A DNA stretch of 37,700 nucleotides from Schlesneria paludicola DSM 18645 (GCA_945869955.1 CAMBQP010000032.1:1-37700), one strand, 5' to 3'; shown: positions 18,041 through 26,815, counted from the stretch's first letter. Numbers and translations are program-made. The notes: generated by a model not told the origin, from the letters alone.

Positions 18041-18406
18041 TTGTTTATTTCTCGGATCGAATTGGTGAACTGGCGTAATTTCCGTTCGGTGGCGGTCGAT
18101 CTGCGAGATCGCATGTTCATCGTTGGGCCCAATGCGTCTGGAAAATCCAATTTTCTGGCCGTATTTCGCTTTCTTCGTGACATTGCCAAGGCGGGAGGTG
18201 GGTTGCAAAAAGGGATCGATGATCGTGGAGATGTTTCCACGCTGCGGTGCTTGTCAGCGCGGCGCGATCCCTCAATCAAAATCCGTGTCGAGCTGAAGGA
18301 TGACCATGCAGAAACAACACCGAAATGGGTTTATGAGATTGCCTTCGCGCAACAAACAAGGGGTGATCGAAAGCCCTATTTAAATCGCCGTCAACATCGC
18401 AGTTGA
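18041..18406 (+). pseudogene. Truncated AAA ATPase N terminus
   Basis: A 121-codon fragment of an AAA_21-type ATP-binding protein. It has the classic N terminus (ISRIELVNWRNFRSVAVDL) and an intact Walker A, GPNASGKSN, followed by FRFLRDIAKAGGGLQ and STLRCLSARR. The reading stops shortly after a WVYEIAFAQQTRGDRKPYL segment, before the Walker B, signature and C-terminal regions, so about two thirds of a normal 350-450-aa protein is missing. No convincing continuation was found in the other frames up to 18696. The start appears to be TTG 18041 with AAAGGAACA upstream. A short expressed protein cannot be excluded, but ATPase function is unlikely. Confidence 0.7.
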
Positions 18407-18696
18407 AGATGAATTGAGCGAAATGACAATGGCCAACTCTGCGATTTTGTGGTGAATCACTGGAACGTGCCAGCAGCGGCCAATGTTGCGACACATTTGA
18501 AGCGAACCCTGAATCGACTTTCTCAATTCGTCCCAATCATTCCCTGATTTGACCGGTTTGCGAACATTGCACCTCGCACCCATTCCAAATCACAGACGGA
18601 TCTTCCCATGATTTTGCAGACAGCCTAAACTCATGCTGCAGGTTGCCGAGTGTCGACGCTCGGTGATTGAGAATCACGCTCAAGGAGGAGAGTCGC

Positions 18697-19743
18697 ATGA
18701 GACAATGGATTGTCACAGCGTTGTTGTTGGCTACCAGTACGATCTGTGTGGTGGTGGCCAGCGATCAACCCAAGTTGAATACCAGCGGCTCGACCGGACG
18801 AACTCCTTTAAAGTCGGCTTCCAATCCATCAAAAGGGGAAGGGGGGGCTCAAACGTCTCAAGCGATCGCTTCTAAGCCGACACCCCACGAGCATGCGGCC
18901 AAACAGCTGTCCGAAGCGTTGCGGGTTGCGTATCAGCGCGGTGACGCAAAAGCCTTCGCCAACACGTTTACCACGGATGGGGAGTATCTCGACGCGCACG
19001 GAGAAGTTTTCCATGGGCGTAAGCGGATTGCTGAAGATTTGGCGATTTTGTTTCGGGCATCACCCGAGTCGACCATTGAAATTGAGCTGACTTCCACGCG
19101 TTCGATCGGCAGAAATTTGATCGCGGCCGATGCGGTCACTCATTTCAAAAAGTCTCCGGAATCCGTCGCGGTTCCTGGGAAGTGTCATCTGATCTGTGTT
19201 CGTGAGGCGGACTCGTGGTTGATTGCCAGCCTTCATGAATCCCTGATGGAAGACGAAGCCTGGTCACATCATGGTCGCGTCAGCCAATTGGAATGGCTGG
19301 TCGGCGACTGGATCAGTGAAGGGCAGGCGGCCCACGTTCACTTTTCCTGCCGCTGGGACGAAAGCGAACATTTTCTGCTGCGTGATTTCACGATCGAAGT
19401 CGCAGGTGCCCGGCCGTTATCGGGAACTCAGCGAATTGGTTATGACCCGATTACCCAGCAGCTGAAATTTTGGACATTTGATTCCGCCGGGGGATTTTCG
19501 GATGGATTCGTCCATGGCACCGGTGAGACGTGGACCTTGAAGTCCTCGGGAGTCACCCCCGATGGACAACTTGCCCGAGCGACCAATATCTGGACACGAA
19601 TCGACAACAACCGAATGACTTCCGAAACCACGGATCACATTGTTCGTGGCGAACAGATCCACGATGACGAGAAGCTGACGATTGTCCGCAAGCCCCATCG
19701 CACCGCGGAGGGTGCTGCTGCGGGTGATCGTCGGAAAAACTGA
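18697..19743 (+). CDS. Exported SnoaL-like protein with C-terminal beta-barrel-like domain
   Basis: A 348-aa protein with a signal peptide (MRQWIVTALLLATSTICVVV). After a low-complexity Ser/Thr/Gly linker, residues about 63-185 form a SnoaL/DUF4440-like cone (HAAKQLSEALRVAYQRGDAK, FTTDGEYLDAHGEVFHGRKR). Residues about 195-340 form a second domain beginning LEWLVGDWISEG, resembling lipocalin-like or DUF1579-type beta barrels. This pairing is sometimes annotated as SgcJ/EcaC family oxidoreductase, but I see no cofactor motif. ATG 18697 is chosen over the upstream open frame because an excellent AGGAGGAG lies at 18683-18690 and the signal peptide starts there. The next gene begins 77 nt downstream and is also exported, so they probably form an operon. 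The role is unknown. Confidence 0.85.
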   Translation: MRQWIVTALLLATSTICVVVASDQPKLNTSGSTGRTPLKSASNPSKGEGGAQTSQAIASKPTPHEHAAKQLSEALRVAYQRGDAKAFANTFTTDGEYLDAHGEVFHGRKRIAEDLAILFRASPESTIEIELTSTRSIGRNLIAADAVTHFKKSPESVAVPGKCHLICVREADSWLIASLHESLMEDEAWSHHGRVSQLEWLVGDWISEGQAAHVHFSCRWDESEHFLLRDFTIEVAGARPLSGTQRIGYDPITQQLKFWTFDSAGGFSDGFVHGTGETWTLKSSGVTPDGQLARATNIWTRIDNNRMTSETTDHIVRGEQIHDDEKLTIVRKPHRTAEGAAAGDRRKN

Positions 19744-19820
19744 TGTCCGGTCGCCGAAACGTTTTTTGATTCGTATCAGGATTCCCGTTTCCCCGTGTGG
19801 GGTCTTCAGGAGAGGCGATC

Positions 19821-21863
19821 ATGCTCAGTCGTACTGTTGTTTCTCGGGTCGCTGTCGTCTCGTTGTTGGCTCTGGCCATTAGCCCCGCTTGGGGTCGTAG
19901 TGGGCATGGCGGGAATGCCAGTAGTGGTGGAAATACTGGTCCTGGTCCCGGTGTTGGGAATGGTAATCCTTCGGGTGTTGTTGGTGGTGGCGGTTTTCGT
20001 GGCGGTGCCAGTCGAAATCATCCGGGTGGTGCCGGGGGAGAGTCCGGTATCAGCAGGCCCGGTATGGGTGGCCCCGGACCGACCGGATCGACGGGAAATC
20101 ATCAACCTGTGGCACCCGTTCGTGACATCTCTCATTCGCGTTCAGTTCCAACCGCCCCGCCCTATTCCGGGGTGACCAATTCATCTCACCAACCGAATCC
20201 ATCTCACCAACCTCATTTTGGTGAGCCGATTTTGAATCGTTTGCATTCCAGGGGACCCTCAGTGCAGGGAGGTGCGGTGGGAATTCACCGCAATCAACCC
20301 AAAATGCACCGCGAGTCCTTTGGTGGAAATCATTTTCGTGAAGTGCGGCCAGATCTCAGAATGTCTCATGGCAGCGGAATGCCTCATGGTGGAATGCCTC
20401 ATAGTGGTGAGGTACGCCACCCAGGCGGCATCCAGTACGGTGTCCGCATCAGCCACGGTCCTGACAGACCACACGGGGGCCCAGGGGCTTTCCGGGGCGA
20501 GATGCTGCATTCGCCGGGAGCTCACTGGAATGGATATCATCAGGCCTACATCGGTCAGCACCCAGTGCGATTGGCCCATGCAGGATACCATCCCAGCTAC
20601 TACCATCACCCCTGGCACCATGGACCCTGGGGTGGGCAGGCTTGGGGGTGGGGTTGGGGCTATGGGCCTGGGGTCACCTTTAGTTACTCGAGTTCGGGAT
20701 GGGGTGCTGGGACCGACTGGGGGTATCCTGGCTATGGTTGCCCTGATGGTCCGTATCGTTACGGGGGGCGTCCCCTCGGCTGGGGTCTGGGAGGTTGGGG
20801 GCTGGGGACAACTGTTTACACCTCTGGCTATTACGTCTACGAAAACCCCTATTGCACCCCGATTGTTGCCCAAACGATGATCTACGATTATTCACAACCG
20901 ATCCCCGTCAGTACTCAGCCGCTGCCAAGTGGGGTCACCAGTTCGCTTCCTGGGCTGCCTCCCATCGAGGGATTGACACCGGGTGAAAACCCTGCATTTG
21001 GCATCGCTCGCGACTCGTTCAGAAACGGCGATTATCCCGCCGCACTGAGGGAAATCGATGCCGCGATCCAACAATCACCCACGGATGCGGTGGTACACGA
21101 GTTTCGATCGCTGGTCCTGTTTGCTCTGCATGACTACCATCAATCTGCTGCCGTGATTCATTCCGTGCTCGCCGTTGGACCCGGCTGGAACTACACCACT
21201 TTAAGCAGCCTCTATCCCAACCCCTTTGTTTATTCCGATCAACTGCGACAACTTGAAGACTTTACACGTGAAAATCCCCGCGCGGCGGATGCTCACTTTT
21301 TGCTTGCTTACCATGACCTGATCAACAGTCGAAAAGAGGGGGCAATTGCCGAGCTGCAGCAGGTCCTGAATCTCATTCCCGGCGATCGTCTGGCGAGTGA
21401 ACTCCTCGCCATGGTCAAAGGGCCACCCAAAGTATCTCAGCCCGTTGCTGTGCCCGTTCAGGGGCGTTCAGCACCGAAGCCACGAACCATATTCGATGGA
21501 ACTTCGGACCCACTGCTGTCAGACCCACCGAACCCGCTTCCCGCATCGTCAAAACCCAATCCTCTGAAACCCGTCGACGCATCCAAACTTTGGGGAATCT
21601 GGAACGCATCCCGCGAAGATGGTGCCCGTTTTCAGCTGATTTTGACGGACGACAGCCAATTCACTTGGGTATTTACCGCTCCCAATCAAGTGATGGAACG
21701 CCTGTCGGGGCATTACAAGATCGACGGGCCGGTGCTGGTGTTGGAACGGCAAGAGGGAGGTGTGCTTGCCGGGACAGCCGAACCCCAGTCCGATGCGCAG
21801 TTTCATTTCAAACTGGTGGGTGGGCCGTCCGAAGATCCGGGGCTCGATTTTTCGAAAGAATGA
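19821..21863 (+). CDS. Exported Gly/His/Trp-rich protein with TPR-like repeats
   Basis: A 680-aa secreted protein. It has a signal peptide (MLSRTVVSRVAVVSLLALAI, cleavage near AWG), then a Gly/Pro/His-rich low-complexity region to about 230. A His cluster follows (YHPSYYHHPWHHGPWGG, about 245-265), then a Gly/Trp/Tyr-rich tract to about 345 (WGWGWGYGPG, WGLGGWGLG). Two TPR-like units occur at about 390-465 (FRNGDYPAALREIDAAIQQS) and 475-530. The last about 90 residues form a small beta-domain (LWGIWNASREDGARFQLILT). ATG 19821 is preferred because AGGAGAG stands just upstream and the signal peptide begins there. It probably shares a transcript with the SnoaL-like gene. An envelope or scaffold role, possibly metal-binding through the His cluster, is inference only. 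Confidence 0.83.
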   Translation: MLSRTVVSRVAVVSLLALAISPAWGRSGHGGNASSGGNTGPGPGVGNGNPSGVVGGGGFRGGASRNHPGGAGGESGISRPGMGGPGPTGSTGNHQPVAPVRDISHSRSVPTAPPYSGVTNSSHQPNPSHQPHFGEPILNRLHSRGPSVQGGAVGIHRNQPKMHRESFGGNHFREVRPDLRMSHGSGMPHGGMPHSGEVRHPGGIQYGVRISHGPDRPHGGPGAFRGEMLHSPGAHWNGYHQAYIGQHPVRLAHAGYHPSYYHHPWHHGPWGGQAWGWGWGYGPGVTFSYSSSGWGAGTDWGYPGYGCPDGPYRYGGRPLGWGLGGWGLGTTVYTSGYYVYENPYCTPIVAQTMIYDYSQPIPVSTQPLPSGVTSSLPGLPPIEGLTPGENPAFGIARDSFRNGDYPAALREIDAAIQQSPTDAVVHEFRSLVLFALHDYHQSAAVIHSVLAVGPGWNYTTLSSLYPNPFVYSDQLRQLEDFTRENPRAADAHFLLAYHDLINSRKEGAIAELQQVLNLIPGDRLASELLAMVKGPPKVSQPVAVPVQGRSAPKPRTIFDGTSDPLLSDPPNPLPASSKPNPLKPVDASKLWGIWNASREDGARFQLILTDDSQFTWVFTAPNQVMERLSGHYKIDGPVLVLERQEGGVLAGTAEPQSDAQFHFKLVGGPSEDPGLDFSKE

Positions 21864-21942
21864 TCTGCCCCGAAGTTTTCCGCTGTTTTCAAGAGATTTG
21901 AGACAGCAGGGTCACTGGCGCAACAGGATCACCTCCATCGGC

Positions 21943-21972
21943 TTGGTCAAGTTGACTGTTGCTGATTATACT
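21943..21972 (+). promoter_or_regulatory. Candidate promoter upstream of sulfite reductase
   Basis: A TATACT hexamer at 21967-21972 has a partial -35 (TTGGTC, 21943-21948) with an 18-bp spacer. It would start transcription about 85 nt before the sulfite reductase ATG. The -35 match is poor, so this is tentative. Confidence 0.3.
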
Positions 21973-22063
21973 CCATCAAGCCATCAACGGATTCATGCAA
22001 AAGTCCCTGTCGTTTAACGCGACGGCCTTCATTCCATACAGAAAAACGCGGGAGTAACGAGCG

Positions 22064-23782
22064 ATGTCGGATGAATTGAAACGCAGCCATGTGGAAGTGA
22101 TCAAGGAAACCAGCCACCAGCTTCGCGGGACGCTTGCCGAAGAACTTCTGCATGATCATGAATTTGGCAAAGATTCCGAGCATCTCATCAAGAATCACGG
22201 GATCTACCAACAAGATGACCGTGACACGCGCAAGGCAAAGAATGCCGACGGGACCGCCAGGGGAAAGCAATACATCTTTATGGTGCGCACCCGCATTCCG
22301 GGGGGCAAGGTCACCGCTCGACAGTTTCTGGATCACCTGGATGTCTGCGACGAGCACGGTAATGGAACCCTGCGGGTGACGACGCGACAGGGGTTTCAGC
22401 TCCATGGGGTGATCAAACATGAACTCAAAGCGGCCGTGAAAAAAATCAACGAGACCCTGTTGACGACGCTCGCCGCCTGCGGTGATGTCGAGCGAAATGT
22501 GATGTGCTGTCCCGCCCCGATTAAAAACAATCCGGTGCACGACCAGATGCAAGCGATGGCCGACGCGATTGCAGAGCATCTAAAACCTCGTACGACGGCC
22601 TATCATGAAATCTGGCTGACCGATGAAGCGGGCGAAAAAACCAACGTTGCGGAATTCAAGCCGGTGGACGAGCCGATTTACGGGACGGTTTATCTGCCCC
22701 GAAAATTCAAGACCGCGATTGCCTTACCCGAGGACAATTGCATCGATATTTACACCCAGGACCTTGGCTTTCTGGCCGTGGTCGAAGGGGACCGAATTCT
22801 GGGATATAACGTGCTGGTTGGTGGAGGGCAGGGGAAGACCCCCAGTGCCGAAAAAACCTTTGTGGCGATTGCGAAACGGATGGCGTTTGTCACACCCGAA
22901 CAAGTCGTCGGCGTCGCAGAAGCGATTGTGAAAGTTCAACGAGATTTTGGTAACCGTGAAGATCGCAAAGTGGCTCGACTGAAATACACAATTCACAACC
23001 ATGGACTGGCCTGGTTCAAGTCCAAAGTCGAAGAATATTACGGCCAGACGCTTCCCGAACCGAATCCTGTCGATGTCACCGATGTCGATGATCATATTGG
23101 CTGGCACGAACAGGGGGATGGCTTACTGTTCCTCGGTATTAATATTGAGTGCGGCCGGATCAAGGATGACGGGGCACTGCGTATGAAGACCGGATTGAGA
23201 ACATTGCTGCAGAAGTATGGGATGACCACACGACTGACGGCACTGCAGTCGGTGATTCTTTGTGACATCAAACCGGCGGACAAGCCCGAGATTATCCGCA
23301 TTCTCTCCGATCACGGTATCAAGCAGGATCATGAATTGACCCTGCTGCGACGCTATTCCATCGCCTGTCCTGCCTTTCCCACTTGCGGATTGTCAATCAC
23401 CGAATCGGAACGAGCCTTGCCAGGGATCATCGACGAGCTGGATCTTGAAATGGCGAAGCTTGGTCTTCAACACGACCGGATCGCTGTGCATATGACGGGA
23501 TGTCCGAACGGATGTGCTCGCCCCTACACACCCGATATCGGGCTGGTTGGCAAGCAGGCAGGGGTCGGAGGTGCCTTGGGTAAATACACCATTTACCTGG
23601 GGGGGAATGCCCAGGGGACGCGACTCGCGTATATCTATCAAGACGCGGTTCCGCAAGCGGAAATCGTCTCGACTTTGGCAGTCGCCCTGCGATTTTACAA
23701 AGCCAACCGGCTGACGGGTGAATCCTTTGGGGATTTCTGTCATCGTAAGGGCCAGTCAGAATTGCAGAGCCTCCAAATTTGA
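22064..23782 (+). CDS. cysI: Assimilatory sulfite reductase hemoprotein
   Basis: Siroheme and [4Fe-4S] enzyme that reduces sulfite to sulfide in the cytoplasm for cysteine synthesis. It has 572 aa, the usual length. The nitrite/sulfite reductase half-domains are visible as HGIYQQDDRDTR, LRVTTRQGFQLHG and CGDVERNVMCCPAP. The cluster/siroheme ligands are Cys435 and Cys441 (ACPAFPTCGLS) and Cys480 and Cys484 (GCPNGC). The C terminus has YTIYLGGNAQGTRLAYIY. GGGAG at 22050-22054 supports the start. No cysJ flavoprotein is adjacent, so ferredoxin could be the electron donor, and the Sir-type name would then apply. The next gene encodes a DUF2617 protein 176 nt away, beyond a strong hairpin. Confidence 0.94.
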   Translation: MSDELKRSHVEVIKETSHQLRGTLAEELLHDHEFGKDSEHLIKNHGIYQQDDRDTRKAKNADGTARGKQYIFMVRTRIPGGKVTARQFLDHLDVCDEHGNGTLRVTTRQGFQLHGVIKHELKAAVKKINETLLTTLAACGDVERNVMCCPAPIKNNPVHDQMQAMADAIAEHLKPRTTAYHEIWLTDEAGEKTNVAEFKPVDEPIYGTVYLPRKFKTAIALPEDNCIDIYTQDLGFLAVVEGDRILGYNVLVGGGQGKTPSAEKTFVAIAKRMAFVTPEQVVGVAEAIVKVQRDFGNREDRKVARLKYTIHNHGLAWFKSKVEEYYGQTLPEPNPVDVTDVDDHIGWHEQGDGLLFLGINIECGRIKDDGALRMKTGLRTLLQKYGMTTRLTALQSVILCDIKPADKPEIIRILSDHGIKQDHELTLLRRYSIACPAFPTCGLSITESERALPGIIDELDLEMAKLGLQHDRIAVHMTGCPNGCARPYTPDIGLVGKQAGVGGALGKYTIYLGGNAQGTRLAYIYQDAVPQAEIVSTLAVALRFYKANRLTGESFGDFCHRKGQSELQSLQI

Positions 23783-23836
23783 ATCGGGAATCCTGAAACC
23801 AGAATCAAAGGCTTGAAGCCTCTGGCTGAAATGAGA

Positions 23837-23887
23837 ATTGCCGCTCAGAGATTTGTTCACACCGTGACCGAATCTCTGAGCGGTAAT
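23837..23887 (+). terminator. Long hairpin between sulfite reductase and DUF2617
   Basis: A 17-bp inverted repeat with one mismatch (ATTGCCGCTCAGAGATT and AATCTCTGAGCGGTAAT) around a 17-nt loop. The loop contains a small stem TCAC-ACC-GTGA. A smaller palindrome AGGCTTGAAGCCT lies about 25 nt before it. No T-tract follows. It could end the sulfite reductase message or control the downstream gene. Confidence 0.5.
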
Positions 23888-23958
23888 TATATCACCACGT
23901 GTTGGGAGGGCCACGTTTCGTACTCACCCTCGCAAGCATGGATTTGCCGGAGAGTTTC

Positions 23959-24507
23959 ATGGCCGTACAGTCGATTCGACCTGATGTTTCCAACCTGACG
24001 ATTTTGTCTTACCAACGTTTTTTGCATCCCGAGCTGTGTGATCGCCACTGCAGTCTGACGCTCAACTCTTCCGGGATGAAGCTCGAGCTGCAGCTCAATG
24101 CTTCGGGGCATCTGTTGTCACTGCATTCTGGCACGGATTCACTCACCGAAGTCATCGTCGACCATCGGGAAACATTCCCTGTGCATGGTCGTTTCGTAGA
24201 CTATCGATTGCGGGGTTATCGAACGGAATCCGCCGTCTTTCCTTCCGGGCTGCGGTATGACATGAGCTGCCAGCTCGAACGCTTGCATTTGGATGTCTTT
24301 TTGCGAATGAATGAAGAACTCGAACAGGATCTGTGTCGAGCTGACTTGTCCTCGCGGCTTCCCGCAGTCAATCGGTTATTGCCAGGTCCACTCAGTTTGA
24401 TTCGGGCCGAGAAGGGGCGTGGCAGCTTTCTGGTTTATGCGTTTCATACGTTTCCCGAGCACGGAGCGATCGTCAAGACACAATCGTTATTTGAAAAAAA
24501 CCGATAA
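23959..24507 (+). CDS. DUF2617 family protein
   Basis: A 182-aa cytoplasmic protein of DUF2617, a family of unknown function. Recognition rests on the collinear pattern from LHPELCDRHC near the N terminus, through HLLSLHSGTDSLTEV, GRFVDYRLRGYRTES and the GLRYDMSCQLERL strand, to the conserved end AFHTFPEHGAIVKTQSLFE. An ATG at 23938 is also in frame, but ATG 23959 is preferred because GGAG lies at 23949-23952. The stop is 25 nt before the next gene, which has its own GGAG, so they may be cotranscribed. No catalytic motif is obvious. Confidence 0.85.
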   Translation: MAVQSIRPDVSNLTILSYQRFLHPELCDRHCSLTLNSSGMKLELQLNASGHLLSLHSGTDSLTEVIVDHRETFPVHGRFVDYRLRGYRTESAVFPSGLRYDMSCQLERLHLDVFLRMNEELEQDLCRADLSSRLPAVNRLLPGPLSLIRAEKGRGSFLVYAFHTFPEHGAIVKTQSLFEKNR

Positions 24508-24532
24508 ATCCTCTCGAAAATTTGGAGCTACC

Positions 24533-25942
24533 ATGACCAGCACTCCGGTCACGCCACCCACGAAACCGCAGAAACCCCACTCAACCTCGCGTCGCAATTT
24601 TTTGTCAACGACGGCACTGGCGGCTTCGTCCGTATTCAGTTTCACCATTGTTCCACGCCACGTCTTGGGAGGGCCTGGTCAAACCGCACCCTCTGAACGT
24701 CCCAATATCGCCGGGATCGGTTGCGGGGGGATGGGAGGTGGTGACATTGCCACTTTCACCAAGCTCGGAGCCAACTTTATTGCACTTTGTGACGTGGATG
24801 AGACCCGTGCGGCGGGAACATTTCAGGCACACCCCCACGCAAGGCGATACAAAGATTTTCGAGAGATGCTGGATCGGGAAGCGAGAAATATCGATGCGGT
24901 CACGGTGGGGACACCCGATCACATTCATGGAGTGGCTGCGATGGCGGCGATTAAAGTGGGGAAGCATGTTTATGTACAAAAGCCTTTGACACATACGCTC
25001 CATGAATGCCGGGAACTGACCAAAGCGGCCAAGCAGGCCGGCGTGGTGACTTCGATGGGGAATCAAGGTCATGCGTCAGAGGGATCTCGACTGACGAACG
25101 AGTGGATCCAGGCGGGAATTCTCGGAGAAATCAGAGAAGTTCATGTCTGGTCTGATCGAGCCGGAAAGTTATGGAAGCAGGGGATTGGTCGACCAACAGA
25201 AACCCCGGCTGTCCCCCCAACGCTGGACTGGAATCTCTGGCTCGGCCCCGCGCAAGACCGGCCATACAGCCCCGCTTACGCTCCGCATAACTGGCGCGGA
25301 TGGTGGGATTTTGGTACCGGGGCGCTCGGCGATATGGGTTGTCATATCATTGATCATCCTGTGTGGGGACTGAATCTGGGGGCTCCCACCTCTGTGGAAT
25401 CTCGAACCACTTTGGATGGTTCGGTGCTGGTGAATAATCAGCCGAACTTTGATAGCTACCCGATTGCTGCCATCATCACCTATGAGTTTCCAGCACGGGG
25501 GAATCTTCCACCCGTGAGAATGACTTGGTACGACGGGGGATTAATGCCCCCAACGCCGATCGAAATGACGGGCGGACAACGATTGCCAGACAACGGGGTG
25601 CTGTATGTCGGTAGTCGCGGCAAGATGTTTCATTCGTCCCATGGTGGGATGCCGCAACTGTTGCCCGGTTCGTTGCAGGAACTCGCCCAGGCGGTGCCGA
25701 AGGTCATGGAACGATCACCGGGGCACTATGAAGAATGGTATCAGGCCTGCCGAGGGGGTAAGCGACCGGTCGACAACTTTGACTATGCCGGTCCCATGAC
25801 CGAAACGGTTTTGCTGGGAGTGCTCTCTTTGCGGGCACCCGGTCGTCGGTTGGAATGGGACAGCCAAAACCTGAAAGTCAAGAATGCACCGGAGTTGAAT
25901 CAGTTCGTGAAGACCGAGTACCGCAAAGGGTGGTCGCTGTGA
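24533..25942 (+). CDS. Tat-exported Gfo/Idh/MocA family oxidoreductase
   Basis: A 469-aa oxidoreductase with a twin-arginine signal (STSRRNFLSTTALAASS, Arg20-Arg21), so it should be exported folded, carrying its nucleotide cofactor. The Rossmann fold follows (PNIAGIGCGGMGGGDI), with LCDVDETRA and YVQKPLTHTLHE, where QKP replaces the usual EKP as is common in exported planctomycete members. The C-terminal domain has HNWRGWWDFGTGALGDMGCH with an Asp/His pair, and ends in KTEYRKGW. ATG 24533 has GGAG at 24524-24527 and directly precedes the Tat signal. The DUF1080 gene follows 177 nt downstream in the same direction. Probable role: oxidation of a sugar substrate to a keto-sugar outside the cytoplasm. 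The substrate is unknown. Confidence 0.92.
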   Translation: MTSTPVTPPTKPQKPHSTSRRNFLSTTALAASSVFSFTIVPRHVLGGPGQTAPSERPNIAGIGCGGMGGGDIATFTKLGANFIALCDVDETRAAGTFQAHPHARRYKDFREMLDREARNIDAVTVGTPDHIHGVAAMAAIKVGKHVYVQKPLTHTLHECRELTKAAKQAGVVTSMGNQGHASEGSRLTNEWIQAGILGEIREVHVWSDRAGKLWKQGIGRPTETPAVPPTLDWNLWLGPAQDRPYSPAYAPHNWRGWWDFGTGALGDMGCHIIDHPVWGLNLGAPTSVESRTTLDGSVLVNNQPNFDSYPIAAIITYEFPARGNLPPVRMTWYDGGLMPPTPIEMTGGQRLPDNGVLYVGSRGKMFHSSHGGMPQLLPGSLQELAQAVPKVMERSPGHYEEWYQACRGGKRPVDNFDYAGPMTETVLLGVLSLRAPGRRLEWDSQNLKVKNAPELNQFVKTEYRKGWSL

Positions 25943-26010
25943 CCACTGTAATCGCTCTGGTCGCCGTGATAGCTCTGGTCCTCTGGTGGCTGCGGTCATC
26001 TGATCGGTGA
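25939..26010 (+). CDS. Possible 23-residue single-pass membrane peptide
   Basis: A GTG-started frame of 23 codons plus TGA that overlaps the stop of the upstream oxidoreductase as GTGA. It has AAAGGG at 25925-25930, eight bases before the GTG, an ideal Shine-Dalgarno distance. The peptide is one hydrophobic segment (TVIALVAVIALVLWWL) followed by a short basic tail (RSSDR), the look of a small inner-membrane protein with its C terminus inside. The Shine-Dalgarno is also the coding sequence for Lys-Gly of the oxidoreductase, so the signal could be accidental. Two GCTCTGGTC copies in the frame make a repeat-derived artefact possible as well. Confidence 0.3.
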   Translation: MTTVIALVAVIALVLWWLRSSDR

Positions 26011-26119
26011 TCAATTCGATCCGGCAAGCCGGTTGCTGCAGATCTACGAGAAACGTTCGATCCCGATTTTGTATTTGTCTCAAATCATTGAGTCCAAGCT
26101 GCTCTCCAGGAGTTCCCTC

Positions 26120-26815
26120 ATGAAATCACCTCGAATTGCCCTGCTGCTGTTGTTATTGGGGGTTGCTCGCATATCGGCCTTGGCAGAAGAAAATGTGCTC
26201 TCGGAACAGGAACGTCAGGAAGGCTGGCAGCTGCTGTTTGACGGCAAGACGACCAAAGGCTGGATGTCGCCCAAAGAAAAACCGCTCGATCAATCGCACG
26301 TACAGAATGGAAGCCTGAACCCCCATCCGTGTGATTATATGTTGGTTCATGAAAAGGTCTGGGAAAACTATCAACTGGCGCTGGATTTCAAAATTTCGCC
26401 GAAGTGTAACAGTGGTGTTTTCGTAAGAACCTTTCCGCTGACTCCGCGTCCCGGAAAGGACGTCGGTTTTAACGGAATTGAGGTTGCCATTGATGACACC
26501 AGTTCCGCAGGGTTTCATGATACCGGAGCGATTTATGATCTCGTGAAACCCAAGCTGAACGCCATGAAGCCCGTGGGCCAATGGAATCATCTGGTGATCA
26601 CCAGTGATCGAAATCTGCTGGAAATCGAAATCAATGGCCAAAAGGTCAATCGGATTGACTTTGACGAATGGCCCGAACCGAATAAGCGGGCCGACGGGAC
26701 GGCACACAAGTTTGATGTTGCCTATAAATTGCATCCCCGTAAAGGCTATTTCGGCCTGCAGGACCATGGGAGTGATTGCTGGTACCGGAACATCAAGATT
26801 GTGCCACGCCCCTGA
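26120..26815 (+). CDS. Exported DUF1080 (3-keto-disaccharide hydrolase-like) protein
   Basis: A 231-aa secreted protein with a signal peptide (SPRIALLLLLLGVARISALA, cleavage near AEE). The mature domain is a DUF1080 sandwich: GWQLLFDGKTTKGWM, NYQLALDFKISPKCNSGVFV, GFNGIEVAIDDTSSAG, GQWNHLVITSDRNLLEIEIN, and the end GYFGLQDHGSDCWYRNIKI. It has the paired strands and the conserved Asn-Ser-Gly and Gln-Asp-His-Gly positions typical of the family, and more of the domain than the copy at 12582. The start is supported by AGGAG at 26108-26112. It follows an exported oxidoreductase, consistent with an oxidise-then-cleave 3-keto-glycoside pathway. The activity is inferred from the family. Confidence 0.9.
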   Translation: MKSPRIALLLLLLGVARISALAEENVLSEQERQEGWQLLFDGKTTKGWMSPKEKPLDQSHVQNGSLNPHPCDYMLVHEKVWENYQLALDFKISPKCNSGVFVRTFPLTPRPGKDVGFNGIEVAIDDTSSAGFHDTGAIYDLVKPKLNAMKPVGQWNHLVITSDRNLLEIEINGQKVNRIDFDEWPEPNKRADGTAHKFDVAYKLHPRKGYFGLQDHGSDCWYRNIKIVPRP

